A DNA stretch of 64,000 nucleotides from JABDLO01 sp041749255. Lineage in GTDB: Bacteria > Bacteroidota > Bacteroidia > Chitinophagales > Saprospiraceae. The notes below the pieces were generated by a model. That model ran no database searches. It was not told the DNA's origin and saw only the letters and a list, made by a program, of their open reading frames with translations. This document shows, piece after piece, positions 1 to 7,770 of this stretch (position 1 is its first letter; every line of letters starts with the position of its first letter). Location: the NCBI GenBank assembly GCA_041749255.1, contig JBGTBR010000028.1:71285-135284 (forward strand), given 5' to 3'. A program made the position numbers and the translations under genes.

Positions 1-800
1 TAAACTCTCTACAAGAAGAAGGAAAAAATTTCGTTGCAAGTAAATTACAGGCCGCGGAAGAATATGCCCTGGAGTGTTCCATCATTAAAATTGTGGCTTC
101 AGAATCATTAGATTTTATTGTAGATGAGGCTATGCAGATACATGGTGGTATGGGATATTCAGAAGAGGGAACGGTAGCCAGAGCATACCGCGACAGTCGT
201 ATTAACAGGATATTTGAAGGCACCAATGAGATCAATAAAATGGTGATCATAAATACACTGTTTAAAAGAGCTATGGCAGGACAACTCGATATAGCCACTC
301 CGGCTATGGCGGTTCAATCAGAGTTGATAAACGGCCAAATGACCTCAGTTCTCAAAGATGGTCCATATCAATTGGAGTTCGACACAGTAGGCAGGTTTAA
401 AAAATTGCTTAACTTGATTTTAGGAGCGGTAGGTAATGAAGCCATAAGTGGAAAGATTAACCTAAAAGAAGAGCAGGAATTGTTAATGGCTATGGCTGAC
501 ATGGTCATTGAAGTATATAACACAGAATCATTGTTGCTTAGAACAGATATGCTCAGAAATGTTGCGAGTGAATTGAATCAGGAGATTTACGAAGCCATTC
601 TTCGAAATTATATCTACGATGCAAGTCATAGAATGTTAAAGAGTGCATTTGACGCTGTTGGAATATTTGCAGACCCAACGATGCATGGAATGTTTGCCAA
701 AGGCATTAAACTATTGACTAAATATCCTATTCAAAATGTAAAAAAGTTGAAAAGGACTATCGCAGCTCCTTTTATTGAAGCCAACTCTTATATATTATAA
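1..800 (+). CDS. Acyl-CoA dehydrogenase, C-terminal part (5' end outside window)
   Basis: Flavoenzyme that oxidises acyl-CoA to trans-2-enoyl-CoA in beta-oxidation. About 266 residues are visible, read in the frame starting at base 3; there is no stop upstream, so the gene begins before the window. The visible part carries the family signature: MQIHGGMGY (the glycine pair near the FAD) and then RIFEGTNEI, whose glutamate matches the catalytic base in YEGT-type motifs. About 180 residues follow this motif, much more than in short/medium-chain enzymes. That resembles the very-long-chain (VLCAD/ACAD9-like) class common in Bacteroidota. The substrate chain length is inferred from this extension only. 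Confidence 0.9.
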   Translation, partial: NSLQEEGKNFVASKLQAAEEYALECSIIKIVASESLDFIVDEAMQIHGGMGYSEEGTVARAYRDSRINRIFEGTNEINKMVIINTLFKRAMAGQLDIATPAMAVQSELINGQMTSVLKDGPYQLEFDTVGRFKKLLNLILGAVGNEAISGKINLKEEQELLMAMADMVIEVYNTESLLLRTDMLRNVASELNQEIYEAILRNYIYDASHRMLKSAFDAVGIFADPTMHGMFAKGIKLLTKYPIQNVKKLKRTIAAPFIEANSYIL

Positions 801-965
801 TTCAGGTTCTTCTATCGCATTTTTGGTTGCTTTGATTTACCCTGTCATTTCCTGACTGGTTGTATCAATTAGAATGGGCAATTCATAGTGTGAAAATAAA
901 TGTCAGCATATCCTGAATAGTATTGCCGTAAGAAATTTTTATATTCGTACTTCAAACACAAGTAA

Positions 966-1370
966 ATGCGCAATACTACTTTAGCGGCGTTCATTCTGGC
1001 AGGCGGTACCATGTTAGCATGTGCTTCGTTTTTTTATTATTGGTTGGGCTTTAGCATGATAATAGAAATGTTAGAGAAAACACATGTTGTTCCTGAACTT
1101 TACAGAACTCTCAATCTGGTATGGATTCTCACTACAATAGCACTGTTTCTTTGTGGTGTCTGGGGTATGTTTATCGGCATCACGATTCGAAAAAACCTGA
1201 GATACATGAGAAAACAAGCTTTGATTCTTGGGGGAGGGATGATCAGTTTTGGGATTTATGGATTTTTAACTCCATTTCCCAATTGGAAGTTATTCATTTT
1301 CCTTGCTATTGGTTTGATCATTTTTATACCCGCTTTGTTTCTGGCTAAAAGCAAGGGTCCTTATTTCTAA
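966..1370 (+). CDS. Small integral membrane protein, function unknown
   Basis: A 134-residue protein that I do not recognise. It has about four hydrophobic segments, near residues 5-28, 45-70, 83-102 and 106-127, joined by short basic loops such as RKNLRYMRKQ, so it should sit in the inner membrane. The ATG at 966 is the first start after a 165-bp gap from the acyl-CoA dehydrogenase. It converges with the thioesterase gene at 1440. The 69 bp between them holds an imperfect AT-rich inverted repeat (about 1395-1422) but no clear terminator. Coding status rests on composition and open frame length. Confidence 0.6.
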   Translation: MRNTTLAAFILAGGTMLACASFFYYWLGFSMIIEMLEKTHVVPELYRTLNLVWILTTIALFLCGVWGMFIGITIRKNLRYMRKQALILGGGMISFGIYGFLTPFPNWKLFIFLAIGLIIFIPALFLAKSKGPYF

Positions 1371-1439
1371 ATCGAATTCTGTAAAATGGTAACTGAACTT
1401 AATTCAATGAAATGAATTAAAGTCATAAATGATGTCAAA

Positions 1440-2297
1440 TTATACTTGCCTGATGAGTCCTTCCTGAGAAACCGAAACGAGTAAATTCCCACTGGATGAG
1501 AATATCTTGCCCTGGCAATAGCCTCTTGCCGCAGACATATTGGGACTTTCGACAGAATAAAGAAGCCAGTCATTCATGTCAATAGGACGGTGAAACCACA
1601 TAGCGTGATCCAGGCTGGCAATTCGCATAGGTGTGGTAAAGAGCGACATTCCATGAGGCATTAAAGCGGTGATGAGGAGATTAAAATCAGAAGCATACGT
1701 GAGTAAGGCTGTATGTAATTTTTCGTCCTGCTCTAAATTTCCATTCACTTTAAACCAGGTATGATTTCGGGCTGGCCTTATGCCTGGATTAAATGGATTA
1801 TAATGCTCAACAGGATGAAAAATAATCGGGCTTGCGGGAGAAAAAATACCTCTGGGTTTAATGTTGAATTTCTCAGCAAAATCAGCAAAAATGTCCGAGA
1901 AAGAAGCTAGTTTATCGGGCCTGGTTACATTGGGCATAAGAGATTGGTGATCCACACTCTCCTCCCTGATATGAAAGGAAACTGCAGATAGGAATATCAT
2001 TTTATTATTTTGTTTAGCTACGACCCTTCTCACATCAAAACTTCTTCCGGTTTTTATTTCCTCCACTTCATATTCTATATCGAGCAGGTTATTTCCCGGG
2101 TGCAAAAAATAGGAATGGAGAGAGTTAATGTATTTGTCATCCGACACTGTACGTGAAGCAGCTACTACTGCTTGCGCCAAAACGTGTCCGCCATAAATTT
2201 GCGGAGATCCTATGTCCAGATTTTTTCCTTCAAAAAGATTTCCTCCTTTGTTTTTGAGATTGAGCGATTCCAGTAATTGAGGTAGCATATTCATCAT
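1440..2297 (-). CDS. tesB: Acyl-CoA thioesterase II (TesB family)
   Basis: Hydrolyses acyl-CoA to free fatty acid and CoA in the cytoplasm. The 285-residue length matches the family's double hot-dog fold. The C-terminal half has SLDHAMWFH, the VESP stretch and SQEGLIR, which correspond to the Asp, Ser/Thr and Gln of the TesB active site. Its ATG overlaps the TAA stop of the aldehyde dehydrogenase gene (TAATG), so the two are probably translationally coupled. Together they would turn fatty aldehydes or acyl-CoA into free acids; this is inferred from context. Symbol given by family resemblance. Confidence 0.88.
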   Translation of the reverse strand: MMNMLPQLLESLNLKNKGGNLFEGKNLDIGSPQIYGGHVLAQAVVAASRTVSDDKYINSLHSYFLHPGNNLLDIEYEVEEIKTGRSFDVRRVVAKQNNKMIFLSAVSFHIREESVDHQSLMPNVTRPDKLASFSDIFADFAEKFNIKPRGIFSPASPIIFHPVEHYNPFNPGIRPARNHTWFKVNGNLEQDEKLHTALLTYASDFNLLITALMPHGMSLFTTPMRIASLDHAMWFHRPIDMNDWLLYSVESPNMSAARGYCQGKIFSSSGNLLVSVSQEGLIRQV

Positions 2298-3727
2298 TAC
2301 GAAAAGTATTTAGCCAGCCAATTCAATATTCTCATGGTATGTTTTCCGTATGGAGGCAGAAGATTTTTGGTGAGTCCTAATTTCTGATCCATCATTCCCC
2401 TCTGATTTAAAAATTCTAATAGTCCGTCAAAACCATTGGAGTTTCCTATACCACTGGTATTGATACCTCCGAATGGAATGCTCTCATTGGCAAAATGAAC
2501 AAGTGTATCATTGACAATGCCTCCTCCTGCAGTTGTATTCTTGAGGAAATAATTCACATTATGTTTGCTATCAGAAAAAATATATAATGACAGAGGCTTA
2601 GCCATCGAATTTAACTTGGCCACAGCCTCCTCGTTATTATTGAAGGATATAACGGGTAAAAGGGGACAAAAGATCTCTTCTTTCATCATGAGCATTTCAT
2701 CGCTTAATCCATCGAGTAGGGTAGGAGATATATACCTCGTGTTATCATCTGTTTTACCTCCGTATAATACTCTGGCTCCTTTAGATACTGCATCCTGCAG
2801 CAGATCTACCGATCTTTTAAAATGCCGGTCTGAAATAATTCTTCCAAGATCAGGACTTTCCTGGATATCTTTTCCAGAAGAAGAATAATGGTTGTCTATA
2901 ACGTGGATCATTTCTTTTACCAGTTGATCTTTTTTACTGGAATGCACAAGGATAAAATCAACAGCAATACAAGTTTGCCCAGCATTATATAATTTACCCC
3001 ATACAATACGGGGTGCCATTTTTGACACATTAACAGTTTCATCTACTATGCATGGACTCTTTCCTCCCAACTCCAACGTAACTGAACTCAAATTTTTTGA
3101 TGCAGCTTCCATTACGATCTTCCCAACAGAAGGACTTCCTGTAAAATATATATGATTAAAAGGGAAACTCATCAGTACTGTTGTTTCTTTTACCTCCCCT
3201 TCAATAACAGCCACCTCTTCTTCATTAAACAAAAAGTGAATCATTTTTTTCAAAATTTTGGAGGAGGCAGGTGCGTATTCTGAGGGTTTGATAATAGCAG
3301 TGTTGCCTGCGGCTATAGCAAATAATAGAGGTTTGATTGCCAATTGTATAGGGTAATTCCATGGAGAAATGATAAGACATGTTCCTTTTGACTCATACCA
3401 AATATAAGATGTAGCTCCAAACAGGGCCAAAGGAGTGGACTTTTTTTGGGGTTTTAACCATCGATTAAGGTTGCGTTTAAGGTTTTTAATGATTCCTATC
3501 AATGCGACGACTTCTGCACCAAATGCTTCTGCTTCAGGCCTTTTCATATCTTTATGTATTGCCTGAATAATTTCTGATTGGTTCTCCTTGTCAAGGAGAT
3601 AATCCAGGATCATCTGAAGTTTTTGCTTTCTTTCCTTTGCACTGGTATGTCTCACTTTTCGGGCATACAATTGTTGTTTTTCAAAGATGCTCTTCATTTC
3701 TTCCGGGCTCAAATAGGTTTTATTCAT
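2297..3727 (-). CDS. NAD(P)-dependent aldehyde dehydrogenase, class 3 (fatty/aromatic aldehyde type)
   Basis: Oxidises aldehydes to carboxylic acids. At 476 residues it is close to the shorter class-3/coniferyl-aldehyde group rather than the ~500-residue class 1/2. Visible motifs are SPWNYP (about 121-126), FTGSPSVGK (cofactor loop, about 195-203), LELGGKSP with the general base E219, and NAGQTC with the nucleophile C253. The C-terminus ends in a basic-hydrophobic tail, as in membrane-associated fatty aldehyde dehydrogenases. It is the middle gene of a minus-strand run: 12 bp after a small membrane protein and 1 nt overlapping the thioesterase. Long-chain aldehydes as substrate are an inference from neighbours. 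Confidence 0.9.
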   Translation of the reverse strand: MNKTYLSPEEMKSIFEKQQLYARKVRHTSAKERKQKLQMILDYLLDKENQSEIIQAIHKDMKRPEAEAFGAEVVALIGIIKNLKRNLNRWLKPQKKSTPLALFGATSYIWYESKGTCLIISPWNYPIQLAIKPLLFAIAAGNTAIIKPSEYAPASSKILKKMIHFLFNEEEVAVIEGEVKETTVLMSFPFNHIYFTGSPSVGKIVMEAASKNLSSVTLELGGKSPCIVDETVNVSKMAPRIVWGKLYNAGQTCIAVDFILVHSSKKDQLVKEMIHVIDNHYSSSGKDIQESPDLGRIISDRHFKRSVDLLQDAVSKGARVLYGGKTDDNTRYISPTLLDGLSDEMLMMKEEIFCPLLPVISFNNNEEAVAKLNSMAKPLSLYIFSDSKHNVNYFLKNTTAGGGIVNDTLVHFANESIPFGGINTSGIGNSNGFDGLLEFLNQRGMMDQKLGLTKNLLPPYGKHTMRILNWLAKYFS

Positions 3728-3739
3728 TTTTAGTATTTG

Positions 3740-4117
3740 CTAGGTTTTTTTTAAATATATCATTATAAATATAAGCGCCAATGTTAAATGAAGAGTAAAA
3801 ATTCCGGGATGTACTCCCATTGAACCTGCATACAAGCCATAATAGTGCAAGCCCACAGCTAAATGAAATCCAACTATTGTCAATGCTGTAAAGCGAATCA
3901 ATTTTGCAGATTCTCCATAAGTATAAATGAGATAACTAAATAGGCCAATGGTTATTGCAGCAATGCCATATAGCCTGCCTAAATTAAGTGAAGTAGTTGA
4001 AGGTGCTTCAGCAGAATCCAGCATGAGGAGAGACGGTGATAAAACTACGACTACTCCTGCTCCGGTTTCTATAATGGCATTGGCAAGGAGGATACCTTTG
4101 AGCGATCGAAAAATCAT
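3740..4117 (-). CDS. Small four-helix membrane protein, function unknown
   Basis: A 125-residue hydrophobic protein with predicted membrane segments near residues 8-30, 48-66, 74-95 and 102-122. It contains two histidines within the membrane part (GFHLAVGLHYYGL). I do not recognise a named family. It is the first gene of the probable operon with the aldehyde dehydrogenase (12 bp downstream) and thioesterase. A perfect TAnnTTTG element sits about 40 bp upstream. A supporting membrane role in lipid or aldehyde handling is possible but not shown. Confidence 0.65.
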   Translation of the reverse strand: MIFRSLKGILLANAIIETGAGVVVVLSPSLLMLDSAEAPSTTSLNLGRLYGIAAITIGLFSYLIYTYGESAKLIRFTALTIVGFHLAVGLHYYGLYAGSMGVHPGIFTLHLTLALIFIMIYLKKT

Positions 4118-4697
4118 ATAAACAATTTGAATTATTAAAATAGTTTTAAGCTCATAACAAAAGTAATATTTAATTACTGACCTTCCCTTACTTTCAAATA
4201 AGAGGGGTATTCAATTAGCTGGATTTATATAACCAAATGCTTCTCAACTGATGGTTTCCATTAAAAAACTCACTGCAAAGTTATTGGCATATTCCGGGTA
4301 AAGAAATTATACTTGTAGATTCAAATTAGCGCGCAAAAAGCAAGATTCTGTAAATTGTAAAAATGGAATTGAACTTTCTCAAATTACACAGTATAAAAAA
4401 ATTAACTCAAAGTAAAGAATTTATCTACAATGTAATAGTTTTGTATAAAAGGAAATCTCAGCAGGATTTAAGCTGACGTTAATTATGTGACATGCATACT
4501 AATATTAACATATGAAGTAAAATTTATGAATAAAATACTTAATATGGTATGTTTAGCCATTTATTCTATCTTTCAGAAGAAAATTTTGATTTTGAGGGAG
4601 GATTTAGCACAAATGAACGTTTCAGTATATGATAATAAGATCCCTTCTTTAGTAGATGGGAGTTTTACATAAAATGAATTGTACTAGTTTATAATAA
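4118..4697. other. 580-bp AT-rich divergent intergenic region
   Basis: Lies between the minus-strand aldehyde dehydrogenase operon and the plus-strand TetR gene. It holds the candidate -7 element at 4158-4165 and is the natural site for TetR operators, but I found no convincing long palindrome. A 61-codon open frame (4487-4672) has no recognisable features and is not called as a gene. Confidence 0.5.
4158..4165 (-). promoter_or_regulatory. Candidate -7 element for the aldehyde dehydrogenase operon
   Basis: Reads TACTTTTG on the minus strand, a perfect match to the Bacteroidota -7 consensus TAnnTTTG, about 40 bp before the ATG at 4117. No well-spaced TTTG -33 box is present, so support is partial. 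Confidence 0.4.
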
Positions 4698-5384
4698 ATG
4701 AAAGATACTAAAAAGTTGATAAAGGGGGGATTGATTATAGAATCTGCAGAAAAAGTGTTTGCTGCTGTAGGGTTTAAAAATGCCAAAATGGAAGATATAG
4801 CTGCAGAAGCCGGGATAACCAAGGTTACACTATATTCCTATTTTCAAAGTAAAGAAAATTTGTATTTAGCTCTGACATACAGGGCTTTACAGGCCTTGGT
4901 TGAGAGATACTATCATATAGTGGATGAATATAAAGCAAAATCGGGACTGGAAGGTACCATTGCTCTTCTCGAAGCCTTTATGGATTTTTGTGAGGATAAT
5001 TATTTGTATTCAGAAGCACTATTAGACTATTTTGCAATGGTTAGGTCAACCTCTGGGGGTATAGATGAATCTAAACTGACGGAAGCCACAAAAGACAGTA
5101 TTTATTACATGAAACTTCAGGATTTACAAAATCTTCCTTTTAAGTTAACAGTCAAGGAAATTGAGAGGGGCAAGAGGGATGGCAGCATACTCACTGCCAT
5201 TGATCCTATGTTCCATACGCTTCATGGATGGACTATGGTTATAGGTTATGTTAAAGTGATTGCAGCCTCTGGTGCCAGTACTACGCCTTTATTTAATGTA
5301 AGCTTAAAAGATTTAAAAAAATTTAATTTAAAGTTGGCCCAAAAATTATTGAGCAGTGGTGTTATGCAAAGCGCTATGCACTGA
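4698..5384 (+). CDS. TetR/AcrR-family transcriptional regulator
   Basis: DNA-binding repressor with a ligand-binding C-terminal domain. Residues about 10-57 form the TetR helix-turn-helix: a helix ending in VFAAVGFKNAKMEDIAAEAG, then ITKVTLYSYFQSKENLYLAL, matching the family's T-x-Y-x-Y/H-F-x-S/N-K-E signature. The remaining 170 residues are helical and not conserved, as expected. The gene diverges from the aldehyde dehydrogenase/thioesterase operon across 580 bp. An acyl-CoA- or aldehyde-responsive repressor of that operon is a reasonable inference. It converges on the beta-barrel gene with only 20 bp between stops and no terminator-like hairpin. Confidence 0.9.
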   Translation: MKDTKKLIKGGLIIESAEKVFAAVGFKNAKMEDIAAEAGITKVTLYSYFQSKENLYLALTYRALQALVERYYHIVDEYKAKSGLEGTIALLEAFMDFCEDNYLYSEALLDYFAMVRSTSGGIDESKLTEATKDSIYYMKLQDLQNLPFKLTVKEIERGKRDGSILTAIDPMFHTLHGWTMVIGYVKVIAASGASTTPLFNVSLKDLKKFNLKLAQKLLSSGVMQSAMH

Positions 5385-5404
5385 TGTTGAAATAGAATTT
5401 TGGT

Positions 5405-6838
5405 TTACATTTTTATTCTCATCCCCATAATAAAACCTAAGGAATGCACCTTGTCGGAATTTGGACCAATACCTGCAAGACCTATATGTTGTCTGAGGGT
5501 AGGAGAGAAATATAGATAGGATTGTGTGCTTAACTTTCTTTCAACTCCAAATCCCAGATCCAGCGTCATGAAAAGATTTTCCAGTACATCACCACCTTCA
5601 AAAACGCCATTACTGAAATCCTTATGAGCCAATACAGAGGAGGAGGATCTCAAAGTCGCAAAGAATCTTTCCGGATCTTCAATAATTTGACCATTTTTCT
5701 TTACTTCATAGTCGGCAAGGGCAACGAGATTAAAACTAATTCCAGCGCTGGTGTAGAAATTCCATTTTTTATGGGCATCCGCAAAATAGTATTGCAATCC
5801 CAATGGGATGGAAATCATGTCAAATCGTATATTTCTGAGTGATGTTTGGTCGTAAGAAGTAAAAAAACTTCCGGTTGTTTCATCAATGATTTTGGGTTGA
5901 TAGGACTTTCTGGCATAAATAATACCAGTGCTCATAGCCAAATGGTTCTTTCTGTAACCATAACCTATACCCATTTCTACTCCCAAAGCTTCGGTACTGT
6001 AAGCATCTATTTTATTGATATAGTCAATAGGTGAGTTTACAATATTAACGGTAGGAGAAATGTGAAATGCAAGAAATGAAAATTCACCCGGATTGGTTAC
6101 AGGTGTAATGGTCAGTAATAACTCATTGCCAGTATTTTGTAACAACTGAATATCAGTTGGTAATGTATTTATGTTGACCATTTCTTTACCCGGCTCGTCT
6201 GACTTAAAAAGATAACTCAACTCCGTAGACTGAATTGGTTCAACATCCAGGATTGGGCTATGGGTAATCACTACCTTACTGTTTAGTGTTTGGATGGGAA
6301 GCACGGATGTACTTATATTGAGCACATGGCCTATTTCTCTTCTTGAGGGAGTTCTAGTTTCTCTCAGTAGATTAATAGAGGTTGCTGGTGCGTTTTGATG
6401 TGGTTTGATGTCAGTTATTTGTGCTATTTCAATTGGCGAACTTTCATCATTAATACCATTCAAATCCATATCTATCTCATTCTGAGCTATATGATATGAT
6501 GAAGGATCAGTAGTGGTTCCCTGGTATACGTTAAAGAAAGTGAATATTATAAGGAAAATGGTAGCGGCTTCGACAATTTTAGAAAAATAAATACTGGTTA
6601 AGAATAATTCCTGGCGCTCCAGCCTGTCTTTTAAAATATGCCAATGGGACTCATCATAATTGACATGAAAGTCTTTGGTTTTTTGAGCAATTCTTTCGTC
6701 GAATTGATCATCACTGGCTTGGTCTTGCTCCACATTTTCCAGGATTTTCTCAAACTGATCCCAATCATTTGGAGGGGAGATGGACTCCAGCTTTTCCAGT
6801 TTAGATTTTATGATATGATCGAAGTTCTTATTTTCCAT
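5405..6838 (-). CDS. Anti-sigma-like membrane protein with C-terminal outer-membrane beta-barrel (PorT-like) domain
   Basis: A 477-residue protein of mixed architecture. Residues 1-80 are charged and soluble (KLESISPPNDWDQFEKIL, then a second similar YDESHWHILKDRL), which resembles the cytoplasmic part of anti-sigma proteins. Residues about 83-103 form one strong membrane helix (VEAATIFLIIFTFFNVY). A long linker follows, and residues about 245-477 alternate in the manner of an eight-stranded PorT/OmpW-like barrel, ending in the aromatic/basic strand LGFIMGMRIKM. The start overlaps the ECF sigma factor gene by 11 bp, so the two are almost certainly co-translated. Anti-sigma function is inferred from this coupling and the N-terminal layout. 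There is no cleavable signal peptide. Confidence 0.7.
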   Translation of the reverse strand: MENKNFDHIIKSKLEKLESISPPNDWDQFEKILENVEQDQASDDQFDERIAQKTKDFHVNYDESHWHILKDRLERQELFLTSIYFSKIVEAATIFLIIFTFFNVYQGTTTDPSSYHIAQNEIDMDLNGINDESSPIEIAQITDIKPHQNAPATSINLLRETRTPSRREIGHVLNISTSVLPIQTLNSKVVITHSPILDVEPIQSTELSYLFKSDEPGKEMVNINTLPTDIQLLQNTGNELLLTITPVTNPGEFSFLAFHISPTVNIVNSPIDYINKIDAYSTEALGVEMGIGYGYRKNHLAMSTGIIYARKSYQPKIIDETTGSFFTSYDQTSLRNIRFDMISIPLGLQYYFADAHKKWNFYTSAGISFNLVALADYEVKKNGQIIEDPERFFATLRSSSSVLAHKDFSNGVFEGGDVLENLFMTLDLGFGVERKLSTQSYLYFSPTLRQHIGLAGIGPNSDKVHSLGFIMGMRIKM

Positions 6839-7382
6839 GCCTTGCCTGCAATATGATCTTTAATTTAGTTCTGGCTTTAACCAGATTCGACCTGGAAGTA
6901 CTCTCTGTGATGTTCAGGATTTCCGCCACTTCTTTGTGAGAATATCCTTCTATCACGTATAGATTAAATACAGATCGGTATGCAGGTGTAAGGTGTTGGA
7001 GGGATTCCATAATCTCGCGGGCACTTAACTCACTGATGACATCCGGATCAAATGATTTTACCGTATGTGCCGAATTGATGTCTTCAGTTCTCCTTTTTGA
7101 AGTTTTCCTATATTGATCAATAGCAGTATTTATCATGATCCTTTTGATCCATGATAATAATGATGTGCCTGGTTTGTATTTACCGATGTGATTAAAAACC
7201 TTGATAAATCCTTCATGCAGGATATCCAAAGCTTCATGTTCATCACTGGCATAACGCAAACATACAGCCATCATCATACTGTAGTGGTCTTCATACAGTT
7301 TCTTTTGTGCCCATCGTTCTTTATTGACACAGGCCTGTATAAAGTCCCGTTCTTCATACGAGAGATCTAAAATAAAATCCAT
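6828..7382 (-). CDS. RNA polymerase ECF-type sigma factor (sigma-70 family)
   Basis: Alternative sigma factor of 184 residues, the usual ECF length. Region 2 spans about residues 22-95, with LRYASDEHEALDILHEGFIKVF and SWIKRIMINTAIDQYRK (the -10 binding helix). Region 4 spans about 125-178 with LTPAYRSVFNLYVIEGYSH, then the helix-turn-helix KEVAEILNITESTSRSNLVKAR. Its stop lies 11 bp inside the next gene, a membrane protein that is the likely anti-sigma partner. The target regulon cannot be read from the window, although the pair may autoregulate from the 388-bp gap upstream. Confidence 0.93.
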   Translation of the reverse strand: MDFILDLSYEERDFIQACVNKERWAQKKLYEDHYSMMMAVCLRYASDEHEALDILHEGFIKVFNHIGKYKPGTSLLSWIKRIMINTAIDQYRKTSKRRTEDINSAHTVKSFDPDVISELSAREIMESLQHLTPAYRSVFNLYVIEGYSHKEVAEILNITESTSRSNLVKARTKLKIILQARHGK

Positions 7383-7770
7383 ACGATAAAGTTATGGCAT
7401 TTTCCTCACATAACCATAATCTGCATAATAAAAAAACGCATAAATATAAAATTACGTTGCTTCCATGTTATTTATAAAGTAAATATATCATGACTATACA
7501 GCTAACTCAATAAGATTAACCTCCAAGGTGTTGAGGTCAGGCTCCCTGCTATGGGGCTTTGGGCTCAAAACAACTCATTTATACCAGATGTTGAATAGTT
7601 ACAAAATATCTTAAACGATGATTATTTTTTTCGTAAGACCTTTTTTACCCCATGATAGCAGCGAAATAATAAAATAGGATATTATTATTTATTTTTGTAA
7701 TATATTTGTTCTGAAAGACTACAAAGGAATATTTTAAATAAACGTAAAAGTTGAGCATAAGCCAAAATTG
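7383..7770. other. Divergent intergenic region with a GC-rich structured patch
   Basis: Separates the sigma-factor gene (minus) from parC (plus). Most of it is AT-rich, but 7517-7566 is a GC-rich island. There 7533-7546 can pair with 7553-7566 in 12 of 14 positions including wobbles, and an upstream ACCTC (7519-7524) could alternatively pair with GAGGT (7533-7537). No T-tract follows on either strand, so it is not an ordinary terminator. It could be part of a small RNA or a parC leader. Confidence 0.4.
7701..7708 (+). promoter_or_regulatory. Candidate -7 element for parC
   Basis: TATATTTG matches the Bacteroidota -7 consensus TAnnTTTG exactly and lies 62 bp before the parC ATG. A matching -33 TTTG at the usual spacing is not obvious. 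Confidence 0.4.

Noticed and set aside
1395..1422. Inverted repeat between convergent genes as a terminator
   Set aside because: AT-rich stem with a bulge and no T-run; too weak to call.
4487..4672. 61-codon open frame upstream of the TetR gene
   Set aside because: No domain, signal peptide or convincing start context; AT-rich intergenic DNA commonly yields such frames.
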